Positions 1 through 7,367 of a stretch of DNA of 10,781 nucleotides are shown here, one piece after another. Source of the DNA: Gammaproteobacteria bacterium (GTDB taxonomy: Bacteria; Pseudomonadota; Gammaproteobacteria; Ga0077536); assembly GCA_003540955.1 (NCBI GenBank), contig DPMX01000207.1:1-10781 (forward strand). The letters are read 5' to 3'. Made by a program: the position numbers and the translations under genes. Below the pieces are notes generated by a model that worked only from the letters and a program-made list of their open reading frames with translations, did not search any database and had not been told where the DNA came from. The stretch's first letter is position 1; each line of letters opens with the position of its first letter.

Positions 1-86
1 GTAGAGTGTAATGAGGGGATGGCGAAGCCACAGGTGAATGTGGAGTTCGGTGGCTAGTCGAAATTTTGCATTAGACGAATATTAAA
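1..86. other. Left-edge leader of ispF, possibly with the tail of an upstream gene
   Basis: The frame starting at base 1 is open until a TAG at 55-57 and would encode the tail VECNEGMAKPQVNVEFGG. It could be the C-terminus of an upstream plus-strand gene, but 18 residues without a recognisable motif cannot be assigned. They do not look like the C-terminus of IspD, the usual partner of ispF. Between that stop and the ispF ATG lie 29 bases that are AT-rich just before the start and have no clear Shine-Dalgarno sequence. No convincing promoter is visible. Confidence 0.25.
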
Positions 87-575
87 ATGAGTTCAAATAT
101 CAGGATAGGCCATGGGTATGATGCGCATCGATTCCAAAAGGGCGACGCGGTTGTACTAGGTGGTGTAAGTATCCCATTCGATCGTGCGTTGGCGGCTCAT
201 TCCGACGGCGACGTTCTTTTGCATGCGATCTGTGACTCCCTGTTGGGTGCATCCGCGCTGGGCGACATTGGCCGACACTTTCCTGATTCGAATGCCGAAT
301 TCAAAGGGGCTGATAGCCGACATTTGCTGAGAGAGGTAGCCCGGCTGATTAAGCATGCGGGCATGAGTGTAATTAATATCGACGCCACGCTCATTGCAGA
401 ACACCCTAAGATTGCGCCCCATGTCTATAAAATGCGGGCTAACATTGGGGCCGATCTTGGTATCGCAGTCGGTCAGGTCAGCATAAAGGCTACTACAACA
501 GAAAAAATGGGCTTTATTGGTCGCGGAGAAGGAATTGCAGCCGATGCGGTTGCTTTAATCCAAGAGCAGCAGTAG
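87..575 (+). CDS. ispF: 2-C-methyl-D-erythritol 2,4-cyclodiphosphate synthase
   Basis: IspF converts 4-diphosphocytidyl-2-C-methyl-D-erythritol 2-phosphate into the 2,4-cyclodiphosphate with release of CMP, in the cytosolic MEP route to isopentenyl diphosphate. The 162-residue protein has the usual family length and starts with the typical RIGHGYDAHRF block. D12, H14 and H46 are the expected zinc ligands. The signature SDGDVLLHAICDSLLGA spans 39-55, and the C-terminal active-site stretch TTTEKMGFIGRGEGIAA spans 136-152. The ATG at 87 places GHGYD where homologues have it, although no Shine-Dalgarno is obvious. The gene is complete with no sign of damage. It is convergent with the Smr gene, 29 bases away, and is not followed by truD/surE as in many gammaproteobacteria; ispD is not visible upstream. 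The function call is very secure. Confidence 0.97.
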   Translation: MSSNIRIGHGYDAHRFQKGDAVVLGGVSIPFDRALAAHSDGDVLLHAICDSLLGASALGDIGRHFPDSNAEFKGADSRHLLREVARLIKHAGMSVINIDATLIAEHPKIAPHVYKMRANIGADLGIAVGQVSIKATTTEKMGFIGRGEGIAADAVALIQEQQ

Positions 576-604
576 TGGTGCCCTGCCCTTGTTTGTTTTC
601 GGAT

Positions 605-1234
605 TTAGAGGTCGTTGTTCCTTCTATGGTGACGAGCGTTTAGTAACACATACAATGCGCCTGTGCCTCCGTCTACGGGGCGGGCAGATGCAAACGCAAG
701 AACTATATTCCAATGGGACAACCAATCCGCCACCATTGGTTTTAACACCGGTATCTTCCCCGGCGAACGATTCCCTTTTCCATGGATGACACGGATACAA
801 GTTAACCCTCGGTCACCACAGTGTTGCAGGAATCGTGACAGGCTCGTTTTTGCCTGCGACACACGAAGGCCGTGCAAGTCAACTTCTGCCTGCACCGCGA
901 AATCTCCACGACGAAGTTTGCGCATCACGGCACGTGAGACGCTGGATCGTTGGAAGATGGCTTCTTCTCCGTATTCGAGTTCCGTATAGTCGAGTTGCTC
1001 GTTTGCTATTTCGGCCAGGGCTTCATCGTCATCACGATTCGATTGTGTCGGAGTTGGCGGGGGTGGCGTCTTACGCACTGCCAAAGTCTCGTGAGCGAGT
1101 GGTTTAACATCCCTTACCGTATTGCGGAAAAGTTCGAAATCATCGGTGGAACTTATTTTGCCGCCACCACGCATTTTTATTGGTCGAGCGGCAGAAGGTT
1201 GGCCTTGGCCAGTCTCGAGTTTCGTTTTACTCAT
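605..1234 (-). CDS. Smr-domain endonuclease-like protein (SmrA/SmrB type)
   Basis: This is a 209-residue protein with a C-terminal Smr domain, the small MutS-related nuclease fold. Residues 31-60 (DDFELFRNTVRDVKPL and a proline run) are the linker typical of stand-alone gammaproteobacterial Smr proteins. The domain proper runs from about 108 to 200: DLHG at 119-122, HGKG at 151-154 and GGTG at 189-192. In E. coli SmrB, the DxH-type motif belongs to a nuclease that cuts mRNA at collided ribosomes; SmrA-type relatives are less well characterised. Which role applies here cannot be decided from sequence. The frame continues upstream to an ATG at 1339, but the ATG at 1234 is preferred because the homologous region starts after it and the longer form would overlap the hydrolase gene by over 100 bases. 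With this start the overlap is 8 bases (ATGAGTAA), suggesting translational coupling, since no Shine-Dalgarno is visible. Confidence 0.9.
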   Translation of the reverse strand: MSKTKLETGQGQPSAARPIKMRGGGKISSTDDFELFRNTVRDVKPLAHETLAVRKTPPPPTPTQSNRDDDEALAEIANEQLDYTELEYGEEAIFQRSSVSRAVMRKLRRGDFAVQAEVDLHGLRVSQAKTSLSRFLQHCGDRGLTCIRVIHGKGNRSPGKIPVLKPMVADWLSHWNIVLAFASARPVDGGTGALYVLLNARHHRRNNDL

Positions 1235-1772
1235 CGAGGTGGGCAGCTGTTGACGTGATGTTTGCATAAGGTGTTGCGAGTGCCGCCATGAAAGATTTAT
1301 GGACTTGATCTGCGGGAACAATACTGCCGTTGAATTCAAGATCGCGGGTTGCGCACGCGTCCTCTAAGACAGTGCATTCAAAGCCTAAGTCAAAAGCAGC
1401 GCGAGTGGTCGCATCAATGCACATGTGGCTCATGGCACCGACGATAATCACTTGTTTAATTCCAGCTTCGCGTAATTGTACTTCGAGGTCGGTTGCGCGA
1501 AACGCGTTTGGAAAGTTTTTCTGGATTACGACTTCTTTACCCTCGGGTGAAACGGTTGCGTGATGCTTTGCGCCGTTTGTGTCGGGGAGGAAAAAGGTAG
1601 CACCTGGTCGGACTGAGAGGTGCTGGATGTGATAGATCGGTGCATCACGCCTGCGGAACGATTCGAGGATACGGCTCGCGTTACGGCTGGCATTACTCAT
1701 ACCTACGAGTTCCATTGTTCCGTTAGGGAAGTAGTCGTTTTGGATGTCGACGAGAATAAGGGCTTGCTCCAT
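1227..1772 (-). CDS. Isochorismatase-family cysteine hydrolase
   Basis: This 181-residue protein has the isochorismatase/nicotinamidase fold. The catalytic triad can be placed: D9 in LVDIQNDY, K85 in IQKNFPNAF and C118 in VGAMSHMCIDATTRAA, where the nucleophilic Cys follows the strand and cis-peptide region typical of the family. Such enzymes hydrolyse amides, carbamates or vinyl ethers; I cannot deduce the substrate. It lacks an obvious nicotinamidase metal-ligand set, so a nicotinamidase assignment is not justified. The frame is open to an ATG at 1880 inside purL, but the ATG at 1772 is chosen because GGGAG lies five bases upstream (1778-1782) and the conserved ALILVDIQ strand begins immediately. 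It lies 85 bases downstream of purL on the same strand and overlaps the Smr gene by 8 bases, so purL-hydrolase-smr may be one transcript. Confidence 0.9.
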   Translation of the reverse strand: MEQALILVDIQNDYFPNGTMELVGMSNASRNASRILESFRRRDAPIYHIQHLSVRPGATFFLPDTNGAKHHATVSPEGKEVVIQKNFPNAFRATDLEVQLREAGIKQVIIVGAMSHMCIDATTRAAFDLGFECTVLEDACATRDLEFNGSIVPADQVHKSFMAALATPYANITSTAAHLDE

Positions 1773-1857
1773 GACGGCTCCCATAGTCAGTTTAACTACG
1801 GCAAATTTAGCACAAGCCACCGTGCTTCTGGGAATTTGGTGCATCTGGCATGGAAAA
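1773..1857 (-). other. Intergenic gap between purL and the hydrolase gene
   Basis: This 85-base gap holds the hydrolase ribosome binding site. It also holds a weak AGCAC/GTGCT inverted repeat with an 8-base loop (minus strand, about 1809-1826). No T-run follows the repeat, so it is not a convincing terminator, and no good promoter is seen. Read-through from purL is the simplest reading. Confidence 0.35.
1778..1782 (-). promoter_or_regulatory. Ribosome binding site of the cysteine hydrolase gene
   Basis: Read on the minus strand, GGGAG is followed by five bases (CCGTC) and then the ATG at 1772. It is the clearest Shine-Dalgarno in the minus-strand block and decides between the ATG at 1772, the in-frame ATG at 1784 and the far-upstream ATG at 1880. 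Confidence 0.6.
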
Positions 1858-4800
1858 TCACTTGAGCCAGGACCGCGCATTATGAAACATCTTCATCCAT
1901 GGGCCCTCAACACTCCCCCACGAAGGTTCAAGCCATGAATATTGCGTACTGAGGAATACGCGTTCCGGATGCGGCATCATGATTGTAACGCGTCCGTCCT
2001 CGCTGGTAAGACCAGTTACCCCTTCGACCGAGCCGTTTGGATTATAGGGGTAGCGTTCCGTGGCTATGCCGCAGTTATCGACAAACCTGAGGCAAACATA
2101 GTTATTCTGTTCTATTTGCTCGTCGACTCGTCCTTCACCGTGGGCGACTACAATCGGTGCTTTCGTTCCCGCCATTTCGCGTAACAAAATAGACGGAGAT
2201 TCTAATATTTCAGCCATGACTAGCCGTGCCTCAAACTGCTCCGACAAGTTTCGACGAAAGGTCGGCCAGTTGTGCGCACCCGGGATCAGTGAGCTCAAGT
2301 GAGAGAGCATCTGACATCCGTTACATACGCCAAGCGCGAATGTGTCCGATCGGTTGAAAAAATCAGCAAAAATTTCGTTTACCTGACTATTAAATAAGAT
2401 AGATTTTGCCCAACCTCCACCGGCTCCAAGCACATCCCCATAAGAAAAGCCTCCGCATGCAGCGATTCCACTGAAGTTTTTGAGATGTTGCCGGCTCTCG
2501 ATTAAATCGGACATATGGACATCCACAGCGTCGAATCCGGCGCGATCGAATGCAGCCGCCATTTCGACATGGCCGTTGATTCCTTGCTCGCGTAATATCG
2601 CGACGCGCGGTCGGGCCGTGATGACCGCCGCAGAGCGCGTTTGCATAGTGTGCTCGAATGTCACTGCAAGATATAGACCTGGATCATTAGGGTCAACAAT
2701 AGCTGCCAGTTCTTGTTGTGCGCATTTAGGGTTATCTCTGGCTTGCTGCATTTGGAATGTATTGGAAGACCAACTATTGAGCAATGTTGCGAGTTCAGAT
2801 TCGAATATGGTTTCGGTGCCCGATTGTATCCGCACAAACCCATCCTGGTTTGGTTGACCCAATAGGTGGATATGGTCGGCCAGAGCGGTTTCCGAGAAGT
2901 ACTTCATGACTGTTTCGATGTGTGAGTTCGAAACTTGGATGATGACGCCGAGTTCTTCGCAAAACAACGCTGCGATCGGATCTTGCCCGAGCTCAGAAAT
3001 ATCAATATTTATGCCTGAGCGTGCGGCAAAGGCCATTTCACACAGGGTTACGATAAGCCCGCCATCCGACCGGTCGTGGTAGGCGAGTAAATACCCAGCC
3101 TCATTAAGGATTTGGATGACATTAAAGAAGGCGGAAAAAATCGCAGGATTATCGAAGTCGGCCGACTCCACGCCGAGCGTGTTGTAGCATTGAGCCAAGA
3201 TAGACGCACCCAGTCGCCGATGGCCGCAGGCAAGATCTACCAATAGCAATGAAGTGTTACCCTTATCGAGTTGTAGCTCCGGAGTAAGTGTTTGCCGGAT
3301 ATCTACGACGGGCGCAAAGGCGGAGACGATCAACGAAAGTGGCGCACTTACTGAATAGCTGTTGTCTCTGTTTTGCCATTCGGACTTCATCGACATCGAA
3401 TCTTTCCCGACTGGAATTACGACGCCAAGTGCCGGGCAAAGTTCGAGTGCCACAGAACGAACAGTCTCAAACAAGCGAGTGTCTTCGCCTGGGTGTCCTG
3501 CCGCAGCCATCCAATTAGCCGATAACACAATGTCACCTAGGCGCATGATACGGGCTGAGCTGATATTAGTTAATGCCTCCCCTACCGCCATCCGACCAGA
3601 TGCTGGCGCATCTAATAATGCCACCGGAGCACGTTCCCCAATGGCCATTGCTTCCCCGGTGTAAGTGCCGAAACTACTAGCGGTGACCGCACAATCTGCA
3701 ACCGGAGTTTGCCATCGTCCAACCATTTGGTCACCCGCTGATAAGCCTCCGACGTTACGGTCACCGATTGTGATCAAAAAGCGCTTGTCGCCAACACTCG
3801 GGAAGCTTAAAACGCGATGAATAGCGTCTGTGATCATAATATTGGTGGTCGAGAATGAAGCAAATTCACGTGAGTGCGTTTGGACGTTACGGGACATTTT
3901 CGGTGGTTTTCCAAAAATCACATCCATTGGTAGATCGATGACATTAATATCCAATAAATTGTCGTGAACGGTTAAATGCTCGTCTGCCGTAGCTTCCCCG
4001 ATAACCGCCATAGGACATCTTTCTCGCGCACAGATGGCGGCAAATTCCTCGATCCGATCAGGGTTGATGGCCAAGACATAACGCTCTTGGGCTTCGTTAC
4101 ACCATATCGCTAAAGGCGACATACTAGGATCTGCGCTGGGGATTGCGCGTAATTCAAAGCGCCCGCCGCGCCCGCTATCGTGCAGAATCTCGGGTATCGC
4201 GTTGGCGAGTCCGCCGGCGCCAACATCATGGATAGATAAGAGCGGATTAAGTTCACCCTGGCTCCAGCAGTTGTTAATTACTTCCTGACAGCGACGCTCC
4301 ATCTCGGGGTTGTCACGCTGTACAGAGGCAAAATCGAGTTCGCTGTCGCTGGCGCCAGAACTCATGGATGAAGCTGCGCCGCCGCCCAAACCGATTAACA
4401 TTGCGGGTCCGCCGAGAACTAGGATCTTTGTCCCGTCAGAGATGTGCCGTTTATAGATATGTTCAGCACGTATATTACCAATGCCTCCTGCGACCATGAT
4501 CGGTTTGTCGTATCCGCGAACATCGCTCGGAACAGTGTGGTCCTCGAAACAACGGAAATAGCCGCACAAAATTGGCCTTCCGAATTCATTGTTGAATGCG
4601 GCAGCGCCAATTGGTGCGTCGCACATGATCTCGAACGCGCTCGCTAAACGGGGGTTTTGTGGTCTTTGTTGTTCCCAGACTCGGGTGAACTCTGGGATAC
4701 GCAAATGCGAGACCGAAAACCCAACTAGGCCGGCTTTTGGAGTCGCTCCGAGCCCAGTTGCGCCTTCATCGCGTATTTCGCCGCCGGATCCAGTTGCCGC

Positions 4801-5709
4801 GCCTGGATATGGCGCTATCCCGGTCGGATGATTGTGCGTCTCGACTTTCATTAGGATGTGAACGTCTTCTTCAGTCATACCGTAACTTGAAGACTTTGGA
4901 TCGGCGAAAAAGCGTGACGCCAGATAGCCCGTTGTGACGGCTGAGTTATCTGTGTATGCCGAGAGTACCTTACTCGGTGCTCGGTCAAAAGTATGGCGTA
5001 CCATTTCGAATAGGCTTCTTTTTTGGGGCTCGTTGTCGATTTCCCATTCGGCATTGAAAATTTTATGGCGACAATGCTCCGAATTAACCTGCGCGAACAT
5101 CATAAGCTCGATATCGGTCGGATCGCGGTCGAGTTGCATATAGCGCTCGACGAGATATTCGATTTCATCCTCGGTTAACGCCAATCCAAGTTCATTATTT
5201 ACATTAGCCAATGTGCTTATACCGTCCGCTCTAAGCGCTATCGAACCCAACGGCTGTGGTGCGGCCGTGCTCGCGAGGACGTGTGCTGCTTCATGATTCG
5301 TTAGGAGGGTTTCGGTCATGCGATCGTGGATAAATGGTGCAACTATTGGCAAGTCGCTATCGGTAATTCCATTAAATGCCCACCGGGTTGCGCGTTCAAA
5401 GTGTTGCAAGTTGTTCAGACCGCAGTTTTTTGCAATGTCGGTGGCTTTGCTTGACCAAGGGGAGATCGTGCCGATTCTCGGTGTCACTAAAATCGAAACT
5501 GACGGATTGGGCGCGGTGATAGCCTGAGTGCCGCCAATTAATTCACTAAGGCGTTTGAGTTCTTCATTCGTAGGCGTTGATTTAAACCACGCAAGGTAAA
5601 GACTTTGGGTCCCGACAATGTCGAGTTTCGGAAGGAGCGCGTACAATCGAGATTTTAGTCGATCGCGCCGGAACTGGGGCAGCGCATCAGCGCCATAAAA
5701 GACGTGCAT
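1858..5709 (-). CDS. purL: Phosphoribosylformylglycinamidine synthase, single-chain form
   Basis: PurL performs the fourth step of de novo purine synthesis: FGAR plus glutamine plus ATP gives FGAM. The 1283-residue chain matches the long single-chain form of gammaproteobacteria (about 1295 in E. coli), not the split PurS/PurL/PurQ. Domain order is a PurS-like N-terminal part with TPRIGTISPWSSKATDI at 76-92, a linker, and duplicated AIRS-like ATP-binding halves carrying NSEHCRHKIF at 209-218, ETHNHPT at 290-296 and PGAATGSGGEIRDEGA at 302-317. The glutamine amidotransferase runs from about 1033 to 1283, with nucleophile C1129 in GVCNGCQ and H1247/E1249 in PHPE. The start is supported by N-terminal similarity to E. 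coli PurL (GADALPQFR), though no Shine-Dalgarno is seen. In the amidotransferase, GAGGGWAKS has Gly (1098) where E. coli has Glu. No frameshift is seen. purB lies 257 bases upstream on the same strand. Confidence 0.98.
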   Translation of the reverse strand: MHVFYGADALPQFRRDRLKSRLYALLPKLDIVGTQSLYLAWFKSTPTNEELKRLSELIGGTQAITAPNPSVSILVTPRIGTISPWSSKATDIAKNCGLNNLQHFERATRWAFNGITDSDLPIVAPFIHDRMTETLLTNHEAAHVLASTAAPQPLGSIALRADGISTLANVNNELGLALTEDEIEYLVERYMQLDRDPTDIELMMFAQVNSEHCRHKIFNAEWEIDNEPQKRSLFEMVRHTFDRAPSKVLSAYTDNSAVTTGYLASRFFADPKSSSYGMTEEDVHILMKVETHNHPTGIAPYPGAATGSGGEIRDEGATGLGATPKAGLVGFSVSHLRIPEFTRVWEQQRPQNPRLASAFEIMCDAPIGAAAFNNEFGRPILCGYFRCFEDHTVPSDVRGYDKPIMVAGGIGNIRAEHIYKRHISDGTKILVLGGPAMLIGLGGGAASSMSSGASDSELDFASVQRDNPEMERRCQEVINNCWSQGELNPLLSIHDVGAGGLANAIPEILHDSGRGGRFELRAIPSADPSMSPLAIWCNEAQERYVLAINPDRIEEFAAICARERCPMAVIGEATADEHLTVHDNLLDINVIDLPMDVIFGKPPKMSRNVQTHSREFASFSTTNIMITDAIHRVLSFPSVGDKRFLITIGDRNVGGLSAGDQMVGRWQTPVADCAVTASSFGTYTGEAMAIGERAPVALLDAPASGRMAVGEALTNISSARIMRLGDIVLSANWMAAAGHPGEDTRLFETVRSVALELCPALGVVIPVGKDSMSMKSEWQNRDNSYSVSAPLSLIVSAFAPVVDIRQTLTPELQLDKGNTSLLLVDLACGHRRLGASILAQCYNTLGVESADFDNPAIFSAFFNVIQILNEAGYLLAYHDRSDGGLIVTLCEMAFAARSGINIDISELGQDPIAALFCEELGVIIQVSNSHIETVMKYFSETALADHIHLLGQPNQDGFVRIQSGTETIFESELATLLNSWSSNTFQMQQARDNPKCAQQELAAIVDPNDPGLYLAVTFEHTMQTRSAAVITARPRVAILREQGINGHVEMAAAFDRAGFDAVDVHMSDLIESRQHLKNFSGIAACGGFSYGDVLGAGGGWAKSILFNSQVNEIFADFFNRSDTFALGVCNGCQMLSHLSSLIPGAHNWPTFRRNLSEQFEARLVMAEILESPSILLREMAGTKAPIVVAHGEGRVDEQIEQNNYVCLRFVDNCGIATERYPYNPNGSVEGVTGLTSEDGRVTIMMPHPERVFLSTQYSWLEPSWGSVEGPWMKMFHNARSWLK

Positions 5710-5966
5710 GTGGTTCGTGCGTTTCCCGGACCGGCCGCTGCTATAAAGCCGAGCGCGTTGTTAAGTTATCGGAGTAATTCGGGTACAAAGGTCTCTCGAC
5801 ATTAGTTAGAAATAGTGTTTAGACTAACCGTGTTGATAATACTGCAAAGCGCACCCACACGCTCATATGCAGTCGTAGCTATGACAGTTTCTTTCAAGCA
5901 TTCCGGCCTGCTCTTCACCTAATTTCACGCTTATGTTAAGGGTAAGTTCCTTGAATTTGACTGATT
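5710..5966 (-). promoter_or_regulatory. purB-purL intergenic region, presumed purL leader
   Basis: These 257 bases separate the purB stop from the purL ATG. Reading toward purL I find no rho-independent terminator for purB, no strong sigma-70 promoter, no match to the E. coli PurR box (ACGCAAACGTTTGCGT type) and no Shine-Dalgarno before the ATG. A short inverted repeat, TTAGT and ACTAA separated by 16 bases, lies at about 5802-5827. Two tiny open frames (15 and 13 codons) lack ribosome binding sites. By position the stretch should carry the purL promoter or a long leader, but the sequence does not show which element acts. Confidence 0.35.
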
Positions 5967-7367
5967 TCAGTGTGGGCTTTTAAAACTTTTAGCTAACTGC
6001 GATGCGACGCCGATATAACTATCTGGGGTTAATCCTTTCAATCGTACGCGCTCTTCTTCGGGTAACGCTAACGTATCAATGAACTTATGCAATGTCGCAC
6101 GATCGACGCGTGTACCCCTAGTGAGATCCTTAAGTATCTCATAGGAGTTTGCTACGCCGTAGCGGCGCATAACAGTCTGTATAGGTTCGGCTAGTATCTC
6201 CCATGCGTCCGCTAAGTCAGCGGCTTGCCGGGCGAAATCAGGCTTTAACTTAGCTATCCCCCGTTCGCACGCGGCAAGTGCAATAACAGTATGGCCGAAG
6301 GCTGGCCCGATATTACGGAGAACTGTTGAGTCGGTTAGGTCCCGCTGCCAGCGGGAGATCGGCAATTTCGCAGATAGATGTTGCATAAGCGCATTAGCGA
6401 CGCCGAAATTCCCTTCTCCATTTTCGAAATCAATGGGATTAACCTTGTGTGGCATTGTGGAGGAGCCGACTTCACCCACATTCGATTTTTGGCGGAAATA
6501 ACCGATCGAGATATAACCCCATGTATCGCGGCAAAAATCGATCAGGATCGTATTGAGTCGACAAATAATATCGAATATCTCGGCGAGATAATCATGCGGT
6601 TCGATTTGGGTGGTTAAGTAGTTAGGGGTCAACCCGAGTTGGTTGACGAAAGACGCTGATATTTTTGGCCAATCAGCATCTGGGAATGCTGCTAAATGGG
6701 CATTGAAGTTTCCAACTGCCCCGTTAAATTTCCCTAATAAGTCAGCGCGGCTGAGTTGTTTCATTTGACGCTCGATGCGGGCGATGACGTTTACAATTTC
6801 CTTAGCCATAGTCGTTGGCGAGGCCATTTGACCGTGAGTCCGAGCCAACATCGGATATTCGCCACACGAGTCTGCGAGCGCAGATAGTTGGTTTTTCACA
6901 ATTTCAAACCTTGGAACTAAAACCCGGTCTCTAGCTTCTTTTACCATCATGGCATAAGCCAGGTTGTTGATATCCTCCGAGGTGCACGCAAAATGTAGAA
7001 ATGATATTGCCTCTTTAAGTGAGTCAAACTGTCTACACTTCTCTTGCAGGAAGTATTCGACGGCTTTTACGTCATGGTTCGTTGTCTTTTCAATCGCCTT
7101 GATGCGCTCCGCATCTCGAAGCCCAAAGTTGTGGATGATGGCCTCTAGGTGTGCAATGCTCGGAGGATCAAAACCTGGTAACTCCTGGATCTCCTCTTGG
7201 GCTGCGAGATGCTGCAGCCAACGGATTTCGACAATCGTGCGATATCGGATCAGACCAAACTCGCTGCAAATCGCGACAAGTTCTTTGGTTTGGTTTGCAT
7301 AGCGGCCATCAATCGGTGACACCGCGGTAAGTGGGCTTGGGGGTAAGTAATCAGTTTTCACGGGCAT
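5967..7367 (-). CDS. purB: Adenylosuccinate lyase
   Basis: PurB eliminates fumarate in two reactions: SAICAR to AICAR in de novo purine synthesis, and adenylosuccinate to AMP. The 466-residue protein aligns along its length with E. coli PurB (456 residues), with about seven extra residues at the N-terminus. Recognisable blocks are LTAVSPIDGRY at 13-23, TTNHDVKAVEYFL at 95-107, FACTSEDINNL at 126-136, RTHGQ with the general-acid H178, and the flexible signature loop GSSTMPHKVNPIDFEN at 301-316 carrying the catalytic serine. The ATG at 7367 overlaps the tas stop (ATGCCCGTGA, 10 bases), and only a weak AGAGA lies upstream, so translation is probably coupled to tas. No frameshift or missing catalytic residue is seen. 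purL follows on the same strand after a 257-base gap. Confidence 0.98.
   Translation of the reverse strand: MPVKTDYLPPSPLTAVSPIDGRYANQTKELVAICSEFGLIRYRTIVEIRWLQHLAAQEEIQELPGFDPPSIAHLEAIIHNFGLRDAERIKAIEKTTNHDVKAVEYFLQEKCRQFDSLKEAISFLHFACTSEDINNLAYAMMVKEARDRVLVPRFEIVKNQLSALADSCGEYPMLARTHGQMASPTTMAKEIVNVIARIERQMKQLSRADLLGKFNGAVGNFNAHLAAFPDADWPKISASFVNQLGLTPNYLTTQIEPHDYLAEIFDIICRLNTILIDFCRDTWGYISIGYFRQKSNVGEVGSSTMPHKVNPIDFENGEGNFGVANALMQHLSAKLPISRWQRDLTDSTVLRNIGPAFGHTVIALAACERGIAKLKPDFARQAADLADAWEILAEPIQTVMRRYGVANSYEILKDLTRGTRVDRATLHKFIDTLALPEEERVRLKGLTPDSYIGVASQLAKSFKSPH

Noticed and set aside
576..604. Terminator between ispF and the Smr gene
   Set aside because: No inverted repeat with a T-run is present in the 29-base gap on either strand.
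663..1258. Overlapping plus-strand open frames opposite the Smr gene (663-989, 835-1107, 950-1258)
   Set aside because: They are antisense to a clear Smr protein and have no family motifs or ribosome binding sites, so they are chance frames.
1235..1339. Upstream extension of the Smr gene to an ATG at 1339
   Set aside because: It would overlap the hydrolase gene by more than 100 bases and adds residues without family similarity; the ATG at 1234 fits coupling and homologue length.
1809..1826. AGCAC/GTGCT inverted repeat as a purL terminator
   Set aside because: The stem is only five base pairs and no T-run follows.
1773..1880. Upstream extension of the cysteine hydrolase to an ATG at 1880
   Set aside because: It runs into the purL 3' end, adds a non-conserved segment, and the ATG at 1772 has a good Shine-Dalgarno.
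5819..5866. 15-codon open frame in the purL leader (minus strand), considered as a leader peptide
   Set aside because: No Shine-Dalgarno, no run of regulatory codons and no attenuator-like hairpins; the same holds for a 13-codon frame just downstream.
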